From NCBI GenBank assembly GCA_030674185.1, contig CM060312.1, positions 50,017,307 to 50,081,306 of the forward strand: a stretch of 64,000 nt of DNA, given 5' to 3'. This DNA is from Monoplex corrugatus (taxonomy: Eukaryota > Mollusca > Gastropoda > Littorinimorpha > Ranellidae). Shown here piece after piece: positions 36,286 through 47,227 of this stretch. The notes under the pieces are model-generated. The model was not told where the DNA came from. It did no database searches and worked only from the letters and a program-made list of their open reading frames with translations. Made by a program: the position numbers and the translations under genes. Numbering within the stretch: position 1 is the stretch's first letter; every line of letters starts with the position of its first letter.

Positions 36286-36489
36286 CAACATCATAACCAT
36301 GATGAAACAAACTGATGGGACCCTCCAGAGAAAATGTCGTCCCTTTGTATGAGAAAATAATAAAAGCAGTACTTTAGACAGTCATGCGGCACAGAGGGAA
36401 TACAGACTTGTGCTCAAATGTAATCAACACACGCACACATGTATACAGACACACACATACAAATAAATGCAGAACAATTCTTTATCCGT

Positions 36490-36930
36490 TAACTTTGAAG
36501 ATCACTTAATGTAACAATGATTCAGAGAGCCAAAAGAGGAGGGAGGGCAGAGAGAGAGAGACACAGAGAGAGAGAGAGAGAGAGAGACAAGAGAGCAGAG
36601 AGAGAGATGGATGCAGACAGAAGAGTGATGAATCGGTAAAATTCCTAAAATGGGACGGTGGGGGGAGGGGGGGAGAGGAGAAAAGGAAAGAGGGTGAGAG
36701 TGATGCTCGCTAGGGGACTGGGGCTGTTTATGTGATCCCATTATAAGCAATCAAGGAATTGCAGACTTGCCGCAGGACAGTTACGTGAGCAGCATTTGTT
36801 CCCCGCATCACCCAAAGACATCACTGATCTACACACTGCCCCTTTTACTGCAATGAGTTAGTCACTGGTCTATCATATGCCACTGCGTTTAATTATGTAT
36901 GCAAGTACGTGAACGTGTATGTATGCGTGT
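36490..36930. repeat. Diverged duplicated block X, copy 1
   Basis: Similar to 46490-46930: a (GA)-rich stretch, a poly-G run, AAGCAATCA...GCTTGC, then CAGTTACGTGAGCAGCAT, and CTATCATA.TGC further on. No gene was seen. It ends at a (GT/GC)-rich tract. Confidence 0.5.
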
Positions 36931-36973
36931 GCACGTGCGCGTACGTGTGTACGTATGTGTGTATGTATGAGTG

Positions 36974-36974
<1 letters not shown>

Positions 36975-37005
<31 letters not shown>

Positions 37006-37031
37006 CGTGAGAGGTCGTGTGAGGTGTGTGT

Positions 37032-37086
<55 letters not shown>
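36975..37086. repeat. (GA)n and (GT)n microsatellites
   Basis: (GA) at 36977-37004 and (GT) at 37031-37080, separated by about 25 bp of GTGAGAGGTCGTGTGAGGTG. Confidence 0.95.
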
Positions 37087-37376
37087 CGTCCACGCGTGCA
37101 AGCGGTAAAGAAGAGTGCATATGTGTGGTTTCTTCCCTCTTAAACCACATTGTTCTGTTTTTAGTTAGCCTCTCTGCCTCGCTCGCCTCTCCCTGTCCCA
37201 AATCAGAGGAGCAGCTCAGCATCACGCACATTTTTAAAGCCTCTTTGTCTCTTGCCGCCCATACCAAAACAATCACTCAGCATAGCTGCTGCATGATTCT
37301 GTATCACTATTCTGCAGTATCGGCTGCTCAGTGTCAGTCTCCGAGATTCCTCATCCAGTGTCAATTTTAGAAAATG

Positions 37377-38412
37377 GAACTACTGATGTGACGGCACATT
37401 GTCGCTTTTACAAAAATATACTATAATTGTTTTATTGTTATTGTTGTTTATAGCCCAGCCGACTGCGTAGAGCCATATCAGGGTATAATCGCTTCAAAAC
37501 ATACAAAACTTCAACAGAAGAAAAAGGAAATTAAGCACACATATCAGTGCATTCGCGCACAAAATCTAAGGACGTTCCCCTGGCGTTGACCATTCCGCCC
37601 AACTTATCGCACAAGAGTTTTTTTCTAAACACACACACACACCTGAATACAAAGTTAAGCATGCTGAAGGACACCAAAACACATACAAAAACGGGCATAA
37701 ATTACCTAAAATTACTTCAGCACATCTCACCTGCCTAGATCCAAAAATGAAATTGATAAATGTGCCCAATTATCAATCCTAAGAAAAAATACATAAGATT
37801 TTATCGAACACATACAGGTGAATGGCCCAGAAAGGCAGAAAATGATAGGAAGAAATGACAGAAAGCAAAGGAGGAAGAAAGAAACAAAGTGAGTTTGCCA
37901 GAAAAGAGGAAATTTCTTGCACAACATTTCCAGAGGGTGGGGACACTATTTATATCGAAAGAGCCCCTCGCATCCCCACAGGGAAAAAAAGGTACTACTT
38001 ATGAACGTCACATTGTCGCTTAAAAAAAGGTAATACTGATGTGACGTCACATTGTCGCTTTAAAAAAAAGGTACTACTGATGTGACGGCAAACTTACCTA
38101 AAAAAGGTACTACTGATGTGACGGCAAACTTACCTAAAAAAGGTACTACTGATGAGGTACTGGTTAATGATGTCACTTATAAAAAAGTACTACTGATGTG
38201 ACGGCAAACTTACCTAAAAAAGGTACTACTGATGAGATGGTTAATTGTCACTTTAAAAGAAAAGTACTACTGATGTGACGGTACTCTGTCAGTTTAAAAA
38301 AAATGCTACTAATGTGACGGCACACTGTCACCTAAAAAAAAAAGGTACTACTGATGTGACGGCACACTGTCACTTTAAAAAGAAACAAGGTACTATTGAT
38401 GTGACGGCACAT
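37377..38412. repeat. 41-bp minisatellite interrupted by family A
   Basis: The unit is GGTACTACTGATGTGACGGC, ACACTGTCACTTTAAAAAAAA, with shorter variants (CAAACTTACCTAAAAAA). One unit sits at 37377-37411, then family A (37424-37985), then about 10 units at 37986-38412. Confidence 0.85.
37424..37985 (-). mobile_element. Family A retroposon, copy 7, inside a minisatellite
   Basis: All family blocks are present, from the TTATTGTTATTGTTGTTTAT tail and AGCCCAGCCGACTGCGTAGA core to CTCGCATCCCCACAGGG. Flanking sequences AAAAATATACTA (37412-37423) and AAAAAGGTACTA (37986-37997) match at 10 of 12 bases and look like a target-site duplication of the minisatellite unit. Confidence 0.8.
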
Positions 38413-38688
38413 GAAGCCCAGCGACTTTGCAGTCCTTACAAAGACTTAAAATCTCTCGGAATTTGGCATAAGGCAGCTTATGCCCGATGATACTCTTGCT
38501 GGTACTTGCACAGTCTGTATAACACCCTGTATAATAACTTTGGAGCCAGAGCTACACGAGCCTGGTCTGCTGTGTATGAGCTTAAAAGGATCAAGATGCC
38601 CAACGAGCTGAGTATTCTAGAGTACTTACCAAGCTTCTTATTTCGAATTAAGCCCCACTGAGTACCCTTTCATTTATAAATCTTTCCC
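38413..38688. other. Interval without recognisable feature
   Basis: Unique-looking DNA between the minisatellite and LINE-H remnants. No frame longer than about 70 codons. Confidence 0.4.
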
Positions 38689-38689
38689 A

Positions 38690-38862
38690 CTCATATGATC
38701 ACTTCAGATTAAATGTATTGATCTCATACTTGAAAATTGCACTTGGAATAACGTTTCTGGAGTGGTACATGGTTCCATAAGAAATCTGCTAGTCCAAGCA
38801 GTCAATAAGGCGTTTGATGCCGAGTGCCTGTCATACGGCATACACCATGGTCCTTCGGGTTT
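38690..38862 (-). mobile_element. LINE-H C-terminal fragment, older subfamily
   Basis: ATGTATTGATCTCATACTTG, AAAATTGCACTTGGAATAAC and AGTCCAAGCAGTCAATAAGG correspond to the ORF2 end of LINE-H. The same segment recurs after family A copy 8 at 39428-39545, so two related fragments flank that insertion. Confidence 0.55.
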
Positions 38863-38879
38863 TCTGTTTTGTTTTGTTC

Positions 38880-39425
38880 TTGTTTGTTTGTTTGTTTTTT
38901 ATTTTTGTTTAAAGCCCCGCCGACTGCATAGAGCCTTATCAGGGCTATTACCGCTTCAAAACATACAAAACTTCAACAGGAAAAAAAAAAAAGAGAATTA
39001 AGTATACTTGTCAATTCATTCGTGCACATAATCTAAGGACATGCAACTGGCAATTTATCCAGCCAATTTATCGCACCAGGGGATTTAAAAAACACACCTG
39101 AATACAAATTTAAGCATACCTAAGGAGACCAAAACATATATAAAAACGGGGTTATAGTACCTAAATTCCTTCCGCATATCTCACCTCCATAGAGCCAAAA
39201 ATGCACTCAATACATGTACCCAATTATCAATCCTAAGAAAAAGTACGTAAGACCCTATCAAACACACAGGTGAATGGACCAGCAGCAAGGCAGAAAATGA
39301 TAGAAAGAAATGACAAAAAGCAAAGGAACAAGGCAGAAGCAAAGAGAGTGACAGAAAACAGGAAATTTCTAGCACAGAACTTTCAGAAGGTGGGGACGCT
39401 GTTTATACTGAAAGAGCCCCCAGCA
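38880..39425 (-). mobile_element. Family A retroposon, copy 8
   Basis: Begins TTTTTATTTTTGTTTAAAGC and CCCGCCGACTGCATAGAGCC; ends in GAAAGAGCCCCCAGCATTT, missing the last few bases of the 5' hairpin. Internal blocks are conserved but ATCCAGCCAATTTATCGCAC shows small changes. Confidence 0.75.
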
Positions 39426-39427
39426 TT

Positions 39428-40500
39428 TCAAATTGCATCTGGAAGAACATTTCTAAGAACATTTCTAAATGATTCCATACGAATCTGCTAGTCCAGGCAG
39501 TCAATAAGGTGTTTGATGTTAGGTGCCTCGTCGTACGCCACACCATCATTTTTGTTTGTTTGGTGCTTGTTGTTTTTCTTTAAAGCATGATTAAGCATAG
39601 AATGTATGACCAGCGTGGCACTATCTCTTTCTTATGGTTCCAATCAAAATATGGAAGAATCTGTTCAAGGTCGGGCTGGACTTCAAAACATTTGTTTCTT
39701 TGGTTGTTCCAATCCTCGGGCCAAAGATTTTTCACGTACATTTGTATTTTGGGCTTCAGATCTGTGTAAGAGTCGAAAAATTTTGACATTTTTTCCGTCA
39801 CATCATTCTTGGCAAGGCAGTTAGATTTTGCCTGGAATACCAACGTGGCCAGGATCTGAAACTAAATGTTGTAGCCAATGTTTAAGAGGGGAAAAGGTCT
39901 CAAAGATTTTGAAATACTAGACGGCTGATTTTTCGCCCAGCAATTGCCTGCAAAACGGAAAGAGAGTCTGAAAAGATGAGAAGGTCTTAACACTTGGATT
40001 CGGACGTCAGTTTTAATGCCAACACCATAGTAGTCGGTTCTCCGGTATATAATGGACTGTCAGAAGGAATGTGTTTTTAAAAAAGGGTAATTAAGGAATA
40101 GCAGAACAGATGGCGGCCCAGCAAAACTATCGTCAGACACAGATCCATTGTGAATGGTGTGGGCTTTAAAAAGACAACTGAAAGTTGTGCACTTAAAGGA
40201 ATTGACCAATGAACTAGAAGAGTCTTTATGGAAGAAAGCAAGATCAAAACGGACCTTGAGTGTTTCTGAAGGTCTATGGTGGGCTATCCAAAAATTTACA
40301 AATATCTAAAACAGTTGCTGCATCTTTATCTGCCTTTTACATGTGTGGAAGGGTACGTATTCAAGAGAAATAATTCTTGATTTTTTTTTTCGAATGCAGT
40401 TTTAAATTTGTGGTTGAAGATGCAGCCATACGCTGGGTTTTCCGTTGCAGAGAACAATTTTAAGCATGCACGCAGAGAGAGAAACACAATCAGACTGAAA
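39428..40500 (-). pseudogene. LINE-H fragment, RT tether to ORF2 end, heavily decayed
   Basis: Minus-strand frames give IVLCNGKPSVWLHLQPQI (RT tether), a region matching the RNase H segment with many stops (AACACCATAGTAGTCGGTTC is the diverged active-site zone near 40020), then SNCLAKNDVTEKMSKFFDSY and MYVKNLWPEDWNNQ with DWNHKKEIVPRWSY (39580-39843). It is more diverged than other LINE-H copies and lacks the 3' hairpin tail. Confidence 0.65.
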
Positions 40501-40554
40501 AGGCAGGCGGACAAAACAAGATTTTCTGCCATTTTTCTGCCCAAGATAGGCATC

Positions 40555-40815
40555 AGCAGTTGATGCATGTTCTGACCACTCCATCCAGCTTTACGCAAGA
40601 AGACTAAACTACGTGAAAGCGCGTGATAAAGGAGAGTTGTGAAACTGGGTCGCACACCATGTCTGGGAAAACAAGAGTACTTTGCAGTCAGCTGGCTTTG
40701 TGTCTAACAGGATTATGTCAAACACGCGCCGCTGAAATAGCTGAGACGACAGCTCATCAGCCTATTGCTTACTTATTGGGGCTTTACGTCTCGCTAGGCC
40801 AGCACATCTCACCAT
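40555..40815. repeat. Dispersed repeat D, copy 2
   Basis: Counterpart of 29885-30135. CATGTCTGGGAAAACAAGAG, TAACAGGATTATGTCAAACA and CGCGCCGCTGAAATA are the strongest matches. No coding capacity was recognised. Confidence 0.6.
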
Positions 40816-41182
40816 GCTGAAATCAGTTTTCACTGCACAAACCACACATGCAAGAGCTCTACTTTTACAGAAATTCAATATTAATCTCATGGCCAAAAGA
40901 GTGTCCGTTACGATTACGCAGTTGAACGTTCAATTCCCATGGTGCCGATTCTGATTGCGTCATATAAATCGAGGATCCACCACCACCACCACCAACCGGA
41001 AAAAAGGGGGGAAAAGAAAACATTCTGACACTTAAACAGCATGGAAAGCTAAAATATAAATGCTGGGTCTTCGGGTCCCTCGTCTTATGTGTGCAAAAAA
41101 GAAAAAAAGAAGAAAAACCGAGTGGTGGCGGTTTGAAAATTTAATTTCAATTTCATTGTTTTCTAAGGTGCATTTAAATTTG

Positions 41183-41622
41183 AAACTTATAGTATACTTA
41201 ACGAAAAACCCACAGAACATATTGCAGCTAACATGGTGTATTTAACTGTGGAACTTGTATACTTAACGAAAAACCCACAGAACATATTGCAGCTAACATG
41301 GTGTATTTAACTGTGGAACTTGTATACTTAACGAAAAACCCACAGAACATATTGCAGCTAACATGGTGTATTTAACTGTGGAACTTGTATACTTAACGAA
41401 AAACCCACAGAACATATTGCAGCTAACATGGTGTATTTAACTGTGGAACTTGTATACTTAACGAAAACCCACAGAACATATTGCAGCTACATGGTGTATT
41501 TAACTGTGGAACTTGTATACTTAACGAAAAACCCACAGAACATATTGCAGCTAACATGGTGTTTTTAACTGTGGAACTTGTATACTTAACGAAAAACCCA
41601 CAGAACATATTGCAGCTAACAT
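41183..41622. repeat. 65-bp tandem repeat, about 6.7 copies
   Basis: The unit contains CTTGTATACTTAACGAAAAA, CCCACAGAACATATTGCAGC and TAACATGGTGTATTTAACTG; successive GAACTTGTA starts are 65 bp apart (for example 41251 and 41316). Units are nearly identical except for single-base deletions near 41466 and 41489, which implies recent expansion. Confidence 0.92.
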
Positions 41623-41799
41623 CTCAAATGTTGACTCCCATCACCTTTTTGAGGCTCTCTCTACGATCTCAAGTTGGAAACGAGCTAAATTAAAGTCAAC
41701 TGATTCACTGACGCCTCCTCGCCCCATCTAATGCACAGTCATCTCGGTAGAACCAGCGAGACGCCATGGTAATAGATGTGTGATTAATCAGCTGTAATC

Positions 41800-43640
41800 A
41801 GTACTTTGTTTACAGAAGACTACGTGACGGGAAAAGTGGACATGGTGGATCGTCATATGCTTTTAATTCTCTAAGACGAGATCAAACTGATTTGACTGAA
41901 CTTCTCAATCACTGGCAAACACCATATCCACATGAAATTCTGATGAACTCTTTCATAGCAAGCGTGTTCGATTCATAAAAAGCGTATTCGATAGAATTTC
42001 TGACAATACTATGGTTTAAATATTATTCATAACAAGCGTGTTCGATAGAATTTCTGACAATACTATGGTTTAAATATTATTCATAACAAGCGTGTTCGAT
42101 AGAATTTCCGACAACACTTTTATGATTTAAATATTATTCATAACAAGAGTGTTCGATATAATTTCTGACAACACTATGATTTAAACATTATTCATAACAA
42201 GCTTGTTCGATAGAATTTCTGGCAACAATATGATTTAGATATTATTCATAACAAGCGTGTTTGATAGAATTTCTGACAACACTATGATTTAAATAATACT
42301 TATTCATAACAAGCGTGATCGATAGAATTTCTGACAACATTTATATGACTTAAACATTACTTGGTTGGTTGTAAATTTAACGCCATGCAAACAGCAATGG
42401 CTATGTCATGGTGATCCTCGTGGTTAGTTTCAAAATCAAACTCATCAAATTGCATTTGACACCCTGTCCATGTCAAAGTGAAAGGCACTTGACAGATGAA
42501 ACTAACTTTGACGTGCACTTGATAGATGAAACTGACTGGATGAAGGAAAGGGCACAGTTGCTGAAACAATCAACAACATCGAAAGAAAACAGATGGTCAA
42601 GCTATTCTCTCTTTCTATATTTAATTTATTACAGGAAATCCTGATCGCTTTACTACCTAACGTCACTGTGATCTCGAAGAAGCCTTCGTTAAAACTTGAC
42701 GGGCACTGAACCGACAATGGTAGACTGTGACAATGTGAAAATGACTTTACACGTTGTCAGAAGTCTCCGAGAAACTTGTTGTTCACACACCTCTCTCAAA
42801 AAGCACTGATTTTTAATCTTTTGGTTATTAGCCTGAAGTCACTTTGACCTTGGAGTTTTATCTGTCAGATTTAAGCTGTCGCAACACTTCAACAGTCTGT
42901 AGCTATGACAAAAAAAAACTGGTAAAGATCTACTTATCCACATCTGAGAATACAACTCTCAAAAGAGAAACTGCAAAATGATTACACGTCGTAACCAGCT
43001 GAATACCCCCCTCCCCCTGTAACACACAACCTTCCTGAGTATGAAGCAATCTCTTGAGAGAGAGACAAGAGAGTGAGAGGGGGGGGGAGGGAAACATTAC
43101 TGTCATAATGCAGCTTGAAAAAAGTTTGTGAACACTTCACTGTCATAACATACGCAATAAGAAAATGTTCTGGCTATTTAAAGTGAGCTTCGGAGACGGA
43201 GATACTGTGAAAACAGACAAATGGCCGGCAGTGATCAATACGTTATTGATTTAGGGCCATATGATGGTAAGACAGGAAGGAGCAGGGAAAGTGAGGCAAA
43301 GACACAGAGAAACAGAATAAGAGAGAGATGGGGGAAGGGAAGGGCTGCGCTCATACTGTGGGGGTGAGGGGGAAAAGGGCAAATTGGGTCAGTAGACAAG
43401 TCGTCGTCAATGTTACTTATTTCCCTTGACAAGGTTAAACTAATCTACCTGCTCAATCACTGGCCGGGGGAGATTGTGAATACTAATGAACCCTTCTGAC
43501 ACGAATTGTCGTGATTTGTTTTACAAGACAATGACATGAACGAATTAAACGCTTGGTTGCAAGGTTTTCAGCGCCGTGCCAACATCAATGGTTGTCCTCA
43601 CCAACATTGAGTTTGATTTTCTTTGAGAGGGACTCATCGC
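41800..43640. repeat. Diverged duplicated blocks Y and Z
   Basis: The CTCAATCACTGGC / GAATACTGAT / TTCTGAC series appears at 41905-41960, 43450-43510 and 45838-45890, each followed about 60-400 bp later by an ACGCC.TGC.AACA.CAATGG-like stretch. A second block (CACTGTGATCT.GAAGA, GACAATGGTAGACTGT, TTTACACACCT) occurs at 42663-42800 and 53570-53705. No gene was found. Confidence 0.4.
41955..42350. repeat. 54-bp tandem repeat, about 7 copies
   Basis: The unit is AACAAGCGTGTTCGATAGAA, TTTCTGACAATACTATGGTT, TAAATATTATTCAT. Units differ by scattered substitutions and small indels, more than in the nearby 65-bp array. It lies inside block Y. Confidence 0.9.
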
Positions 43641-43747
43641 ACAGTCCCACAGACGTTTGCCAGCGTTGACCTGCCAGGCTCATTCCGCCTCCATAAAACA
43701 AACAAAAAGCCATGGGCTGTTTCCGTCTCCAAATGAAACCGATCGTT

Positions 43748-44298
43748 ATTGTTATTGTTGTTTAAAGCCCAGCGACTGCGTAGAGCCACATCAGGGCTAT
43801 AACCACCTCAAAACATACAAAACATCAACAGGTGAGGTGGGGGGAGGTTAGAAAAGAAAATTAAGCACACATATCAAAGCATTCGCGCACATAATCTAAG
43901 GACATGCCCCTTGCGTTGACTACTCCAATTTATCGTACAGGGGATTTAAAAAACACTTGAATACAAAGTTAAAGCATACCTAAGGACACCAAAACATACC
44001 TAAAAACGGGCATAAATTGCCTAAAATTGCTTCCGCATATCTCATCTCCCTAGAGCCAGAAATGCACTTTATACATATACCCACATATCAATCCAAAGAA
44101 AAAGTACGTAAGACTTTAGCGAAAATATACAGGTGAATGGACCAGCAAGGCAGAAAATGATAGGAAGAAATGACGTAAATCAAAGGAGGAAGAAAGAAAC
44201 AGAGTGACAGAAAAGAGGAAATGTCTAGCACAAAATTTCCAAAAGGTGGGGATACTATTAAATTATACTGAAAGAGCGCCCGGCATCCCCACGGGGGA
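43748..44298 (-). mobile_element. Family A retroposon, copy 9, with 12-bp TSD
   Basis: AAACCGATCGTT (43736-43747) and AAACCGATGGTT (44299-44310) flank the element and differ at one base. The body runs from the ATTGTTATTGTTGTTTAAAG tail to CCCGGCATCCCCACGGGGG. A G-rich patch (GGTGAGGTGGGGGGAGG) replaces the usual A-rich stretch near 43840. Confidence 0.85.
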
Positions 44299-44503
44299 AA
44301 ACCGATGGTTGGGGAGACCTAATAACTTAGTGGTTTGACACCAGAAGGAGGACTGGAACAGCTTTAAGGTGTGCAGCGAACGAGGCAAGCTTGGAATGAC
44401 CTTCAGACATTAGCTCTTGATGGCTCTACTGTACGAGTCAACTAATCCGTCTTTCTCTTTCAGCTTAAAAAATTGATTCATTCAATTATCTTTGACACAG
44501 TTT

Positions 44504-45110
44504 GGGAGAAGAGTGGCAGAATGGTTCAGGTTTTTGCCTGCCAATAACTAAGCACGAGGTTCCAGGGTTCGCTCCCCCTAAAGGCCTCAACTTTTCTCCT
44601 CAGTTTGACCGGAAAATCGAACTGAACGTCTAGTCCTTCGGAAGGGGACGAAAAACGAGTCGGACCCCTGTGCCTTCTGACTGCACACGCTAAAGATCCC
44701 ACGGCAGCTGAAAATCGTGAAGAGCAGGGCATTGCCCGGCTGCCTTGGTTAAAAAACATCGGAGAGATCAGTTGATTTCCCAGGTCTTCTTGCCTTTCTG
44801 AAATCTTGGTTAAAAAATGTGAATATAAATGTGAATTTGAAGAGGGAGAGGGATAGGCGCCTCCCTCGTGGTACTGGCCCCGGGAAAAGTTGAGGTCTCT
44901 GCCACCTCACTCCCCTACGACCCCAGGGTTATGGAACTATCTAGGTAGGACCTCAAAACCTGGCCAACTCATGGGTTTGTGTGCAGGCTAAAGGCTTGTG
45001 CTGTGATCATTCTGGATCTTCTCCATCACATGGCAATTGTGACGTTAGTGCACATGGAATTCATCACGAGCGCGAAGGAGTCATCTTGGGAAGCTGAAAC
45101 TGACACAATG
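44504..45110 (+). mobile_element. tRNA-headed SINE (family C), copy 2
   Basis: The head at 44510-44580 has a perfect A-box (TGGCAGAATGG) and a near-perfect B-box (GGTTCGCTCCC) with Ser/Leu-tRNA-like spacing. The ~500-bp body (TTGACCGGAAAATCGAACTG, TAAAGATCCCACGGCAGCTG, TCCCCTACGACCCCAGGGTT) matches the inverted copy at 35704-36285. Its length is unusual for a SINE, which suggests a composite. Confidence 0.8.
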
Positions 45111-45345
45111 TTTCACCTCATACTGGCAGGGAGATAAACGACACACCAGATGTGGGGGTGAACGATACGCGCAAAGGTAAGACTGAAGAATAGACTATTA
45201 AAAGTAAAGGAAGAAGAAAAGTGTGATAGATCGCAGACAGCGAGAAGTCAGATTAGAAAGAGGGGGAGAGTTCGTACCAAACATATCAAATAAGTTAAAA
45301 GAACGTGACGGTCCTCAGACCAAAAGGAAGTGATAGGCAAAGCTA

Positions 45346-45633
45346 TTGTTTTTTCCTGGAACCGTAATAGACGGCGGTGTAGTCCTATCTCGTCACTGCT
45401 TTGTTGCTGAAGAGGGTCCGATAATCATATCTTCGATAGTTGGTGACTCCACGCAGAAATTTTCTCAAACCAGTGCTGTAAATTCGGAAGTGGAAGTTCT
45501 ACTTCTTCATCAACCAGGCAAAATATCAATGCAAGCAGAAAAAATACAACAGCAAAACACGGGGGAATACGCCTGCACTTGTTTCCTTTTAAATGAAAAT
45601 ACTATTCAAATTTATGTGCAAGCCCAGTGTTAG
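45346..45633 (+). CDS. Open frame with possible Ig-like fold, uncertain
   Basis: A 95-codon uninterrupted frame ending at TAG. The pattern GGVVLSRHCFVAEEGPIIIS, then KISMQAEKIQQQNTGEYACT, resembles an immunoglobulin-like domain: a Cys in the B-strand position, and G-E-Y-A-C where D-x-G-x-Y-x-C is expected, about 50 residues later, followed by an I-x-I-Y-V strand. There is no Trp in the C-strand and Asn-Thr replaces the usual Asp. No signal peptide or clear splice sites were seen, and the flanks are repeats. It may be a decayed exon or chance. Confidence 0.25.
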   Translation: MFFPGTVIDGGVVLSRHCFVAEEGPIIISSIVGDSTQKFSQTSAVNSEVEVLLLHQPGKISMQAEKIQQQNTGEYACTCFLLNENTIQIYVQAQC

Positions 45634-45689
45634 TTATTAAAAGCTTAACAGACATGTCCCCTGCACATGTGGTGTGGGATACACAGGGT

Positions 45690-46130
45690 CTACGGAAACA
45701 GGTGAATGACCACCAATGACCAGTACGTTTATTGATCAAGACCTATGTGGGTCAACCAGAAAGAAGGAAGAGCAGGAGGAAGACAATTTCGGTTAATGTT
45801 ACTCGATTCTCCCTGACAAGGTTAAACTGATCTAAACTGCCCAATCACTGGTGAACGTCAATGGTGAATACTGATACGCTGTTCTGGCAAACAAGCGTTC
45901 AGCTCGATTTCAATGGTCACATACTTGATTTTAGAGTTAAGTAACATTCATACGATGCCAACAGCTGTGAAACTAGGCTCACATAATTGTGTTTAACACG
46001 TTTCTTCTCATACTGAAAAAGAAAACCAATCCATGTACTAGCAAATACTAAATCCTCAGCAACACTACTTGCTGCATTCAAATGCAAAGTCCAGTAAAAG
46101 TTCTGCAACTTTTAACGTTCCTTTCCAGTC
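45690..46130. repeat. Diverged duplicated block Y, third copy
   Basis: GACAAGGTTAAACTGATCTA, AACTGCCCAATCACTGGTGA and TGGTGAATACTGATACGC correspond to 43430-43500 and less closely to 41885-41950. No gene. Confidence 0.45.
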
Positions 46131-46131
46131 A

Positions 46132-46222
46132 TTGCTATTGTTATTTTATTGAAAGCCCAGCTGACTGCATAAAACCATATCAGAGCGATAATCGTTTCAA
46201 ATATATACAGTACTTCAAGACA
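46132..46222 (-). mobile_element. Family A retroposon, copy 10, 3' end only
   Basis: TTGCTATTGTTATTTTATTG, AAAGCCCAGCTGACTGCATA and AAACCATATCAGAGCGATAA, then TTCAAATATATACAGTACTT. Only about 90 bp of the 3' end remains, directly followed by a LINE-H tail. Confidence 0.7.
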
Positions 46223-46425
46223 GTTCAAGTTCACATTGCTTATAGCCCAGCCAACTACTAGAGCCATATCAGGGCTAACACCACGTCAAAAATGACAACC
46301 ATGTTAAAAGACTATTGTTAAAAAACATGCTCCCCGTTAACCTTGCAAGTCTAAAATGCCAGTAAAGAAAACCACACCTGGACTTTATGTCATATCGTAT
46401 CAGGTGAAATGTATTGATCTTATTA
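46223..46425 (-). mobile_element. LINE-H 3'-tail fragment
   Basis: GTTCAAGTTCACATTGCTTA, TAGCCCAGCCAACTACTAGA and GCCATATCAGGGCTAACACC, then the 3' UTR to ATCAGGTGAAATGTATTGAT. Confidence 0.8.
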
Positions 46426-46489
46426 CCGGAATTAATCGATAAGTCAGTCAATGAATTTCAGTATCAGTCGATAAGTAACTCAATCAATG

Positions 46490-46930
46490 CATAAATACAT
46501 CAATCATATCTACATGGAGACTACGGATTCGATGACGGCGAGGAGATTTGCATACGCTACAAAAAAGAAGGGGTAGTGGCGACAAGAACAAAAAATAAAG
46601 AAATATGTGAGAGGGAGTGCCTGAAGGCAGAGACAAGTTAGGGGGGGACTGTTGAGTTAGGGGGGGGGGGGGACTGTTGACAGACTCGGGTTGCTTATCT
46701 GATGGCGTCACAAGCAATCAGCGCTTCATTCCGGGCTTGCTATAGGGCAGTTACGTGAGCAGCATCTACGACACGCACCATTTAAAAGACGAAACCGGTT
46801 GCAAGGGAGACAACCACTGCTTCCTCTCTTGGGGATAAGGATGAGCATCTGCATTTACTCTCTTCCTTGCTACAAGACAGACTGAGGTAAATAGATTTGC
46901 TCGGTTCAATGACCTATCATACTGCATAAT
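46490..46930. repeat. Diverged duplicated block X, copy 2
   Basis: GCGTCACAAGCAATCAGCGC, GCTTGCTATAGGGCAGTTAC and GTGAGCAGCATCTACGACAC match 36735-36800. A poly-G run lies at 46658-46672. Confidence 0.5.
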
Positions 46931-47119
46931 GGCAAATAACGCTTCTCCCTGTCTGACCGTTCCACTTTCTCCTCTTCGAATAACTCCGTGAGGGAGGGAG
47001 GGAGAGAAAACGATGCCATGAAAATGTGAATTGAGGGAAGGATGAAGCAGAAAGAGAGAGGGAGGGGGGGGATGGACAGACAGGGAGACTAAGAGGAGGA
47101 AACGGGGCAAGAGGGACAT

Positions 47120-47182
47120 GTTGCTTTCAGCCTAGCCGACCACTAAAGCCATATCAGGGCTAATACCACGTGAAAAACTAAA
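47120..47182 (-). mobile_element. LINE-H 3'-tail, shortest copy
   Basis: GTTGCTTTCAGCCTAGCCGA, CCACTAAAGCCATATCAGGG, CTAATACCACGTGAAAAAC. Only the hairpin core and about 15 bp of adjoining sequence remain. Confidence 0.65.
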
Positions 47183-47227
47183 AGAAATTTTTTAAAAAAA
47201 AATACATGGCTGGAAAAAAAAAGACGT

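Noticed and set aside
38130..38260. ACTGATGAG strings resembling a hammerhead ribozyme core
   Set aside because: They are parts of the 41-bp minisatellite unit and lack the matching GAAA and helix partners.
37377..42350. CRISPR-like regular repeats
   Set aside because: The tandem arrays have no unique spacers between units and the DNA is eukaryotic; they are minisatellites.
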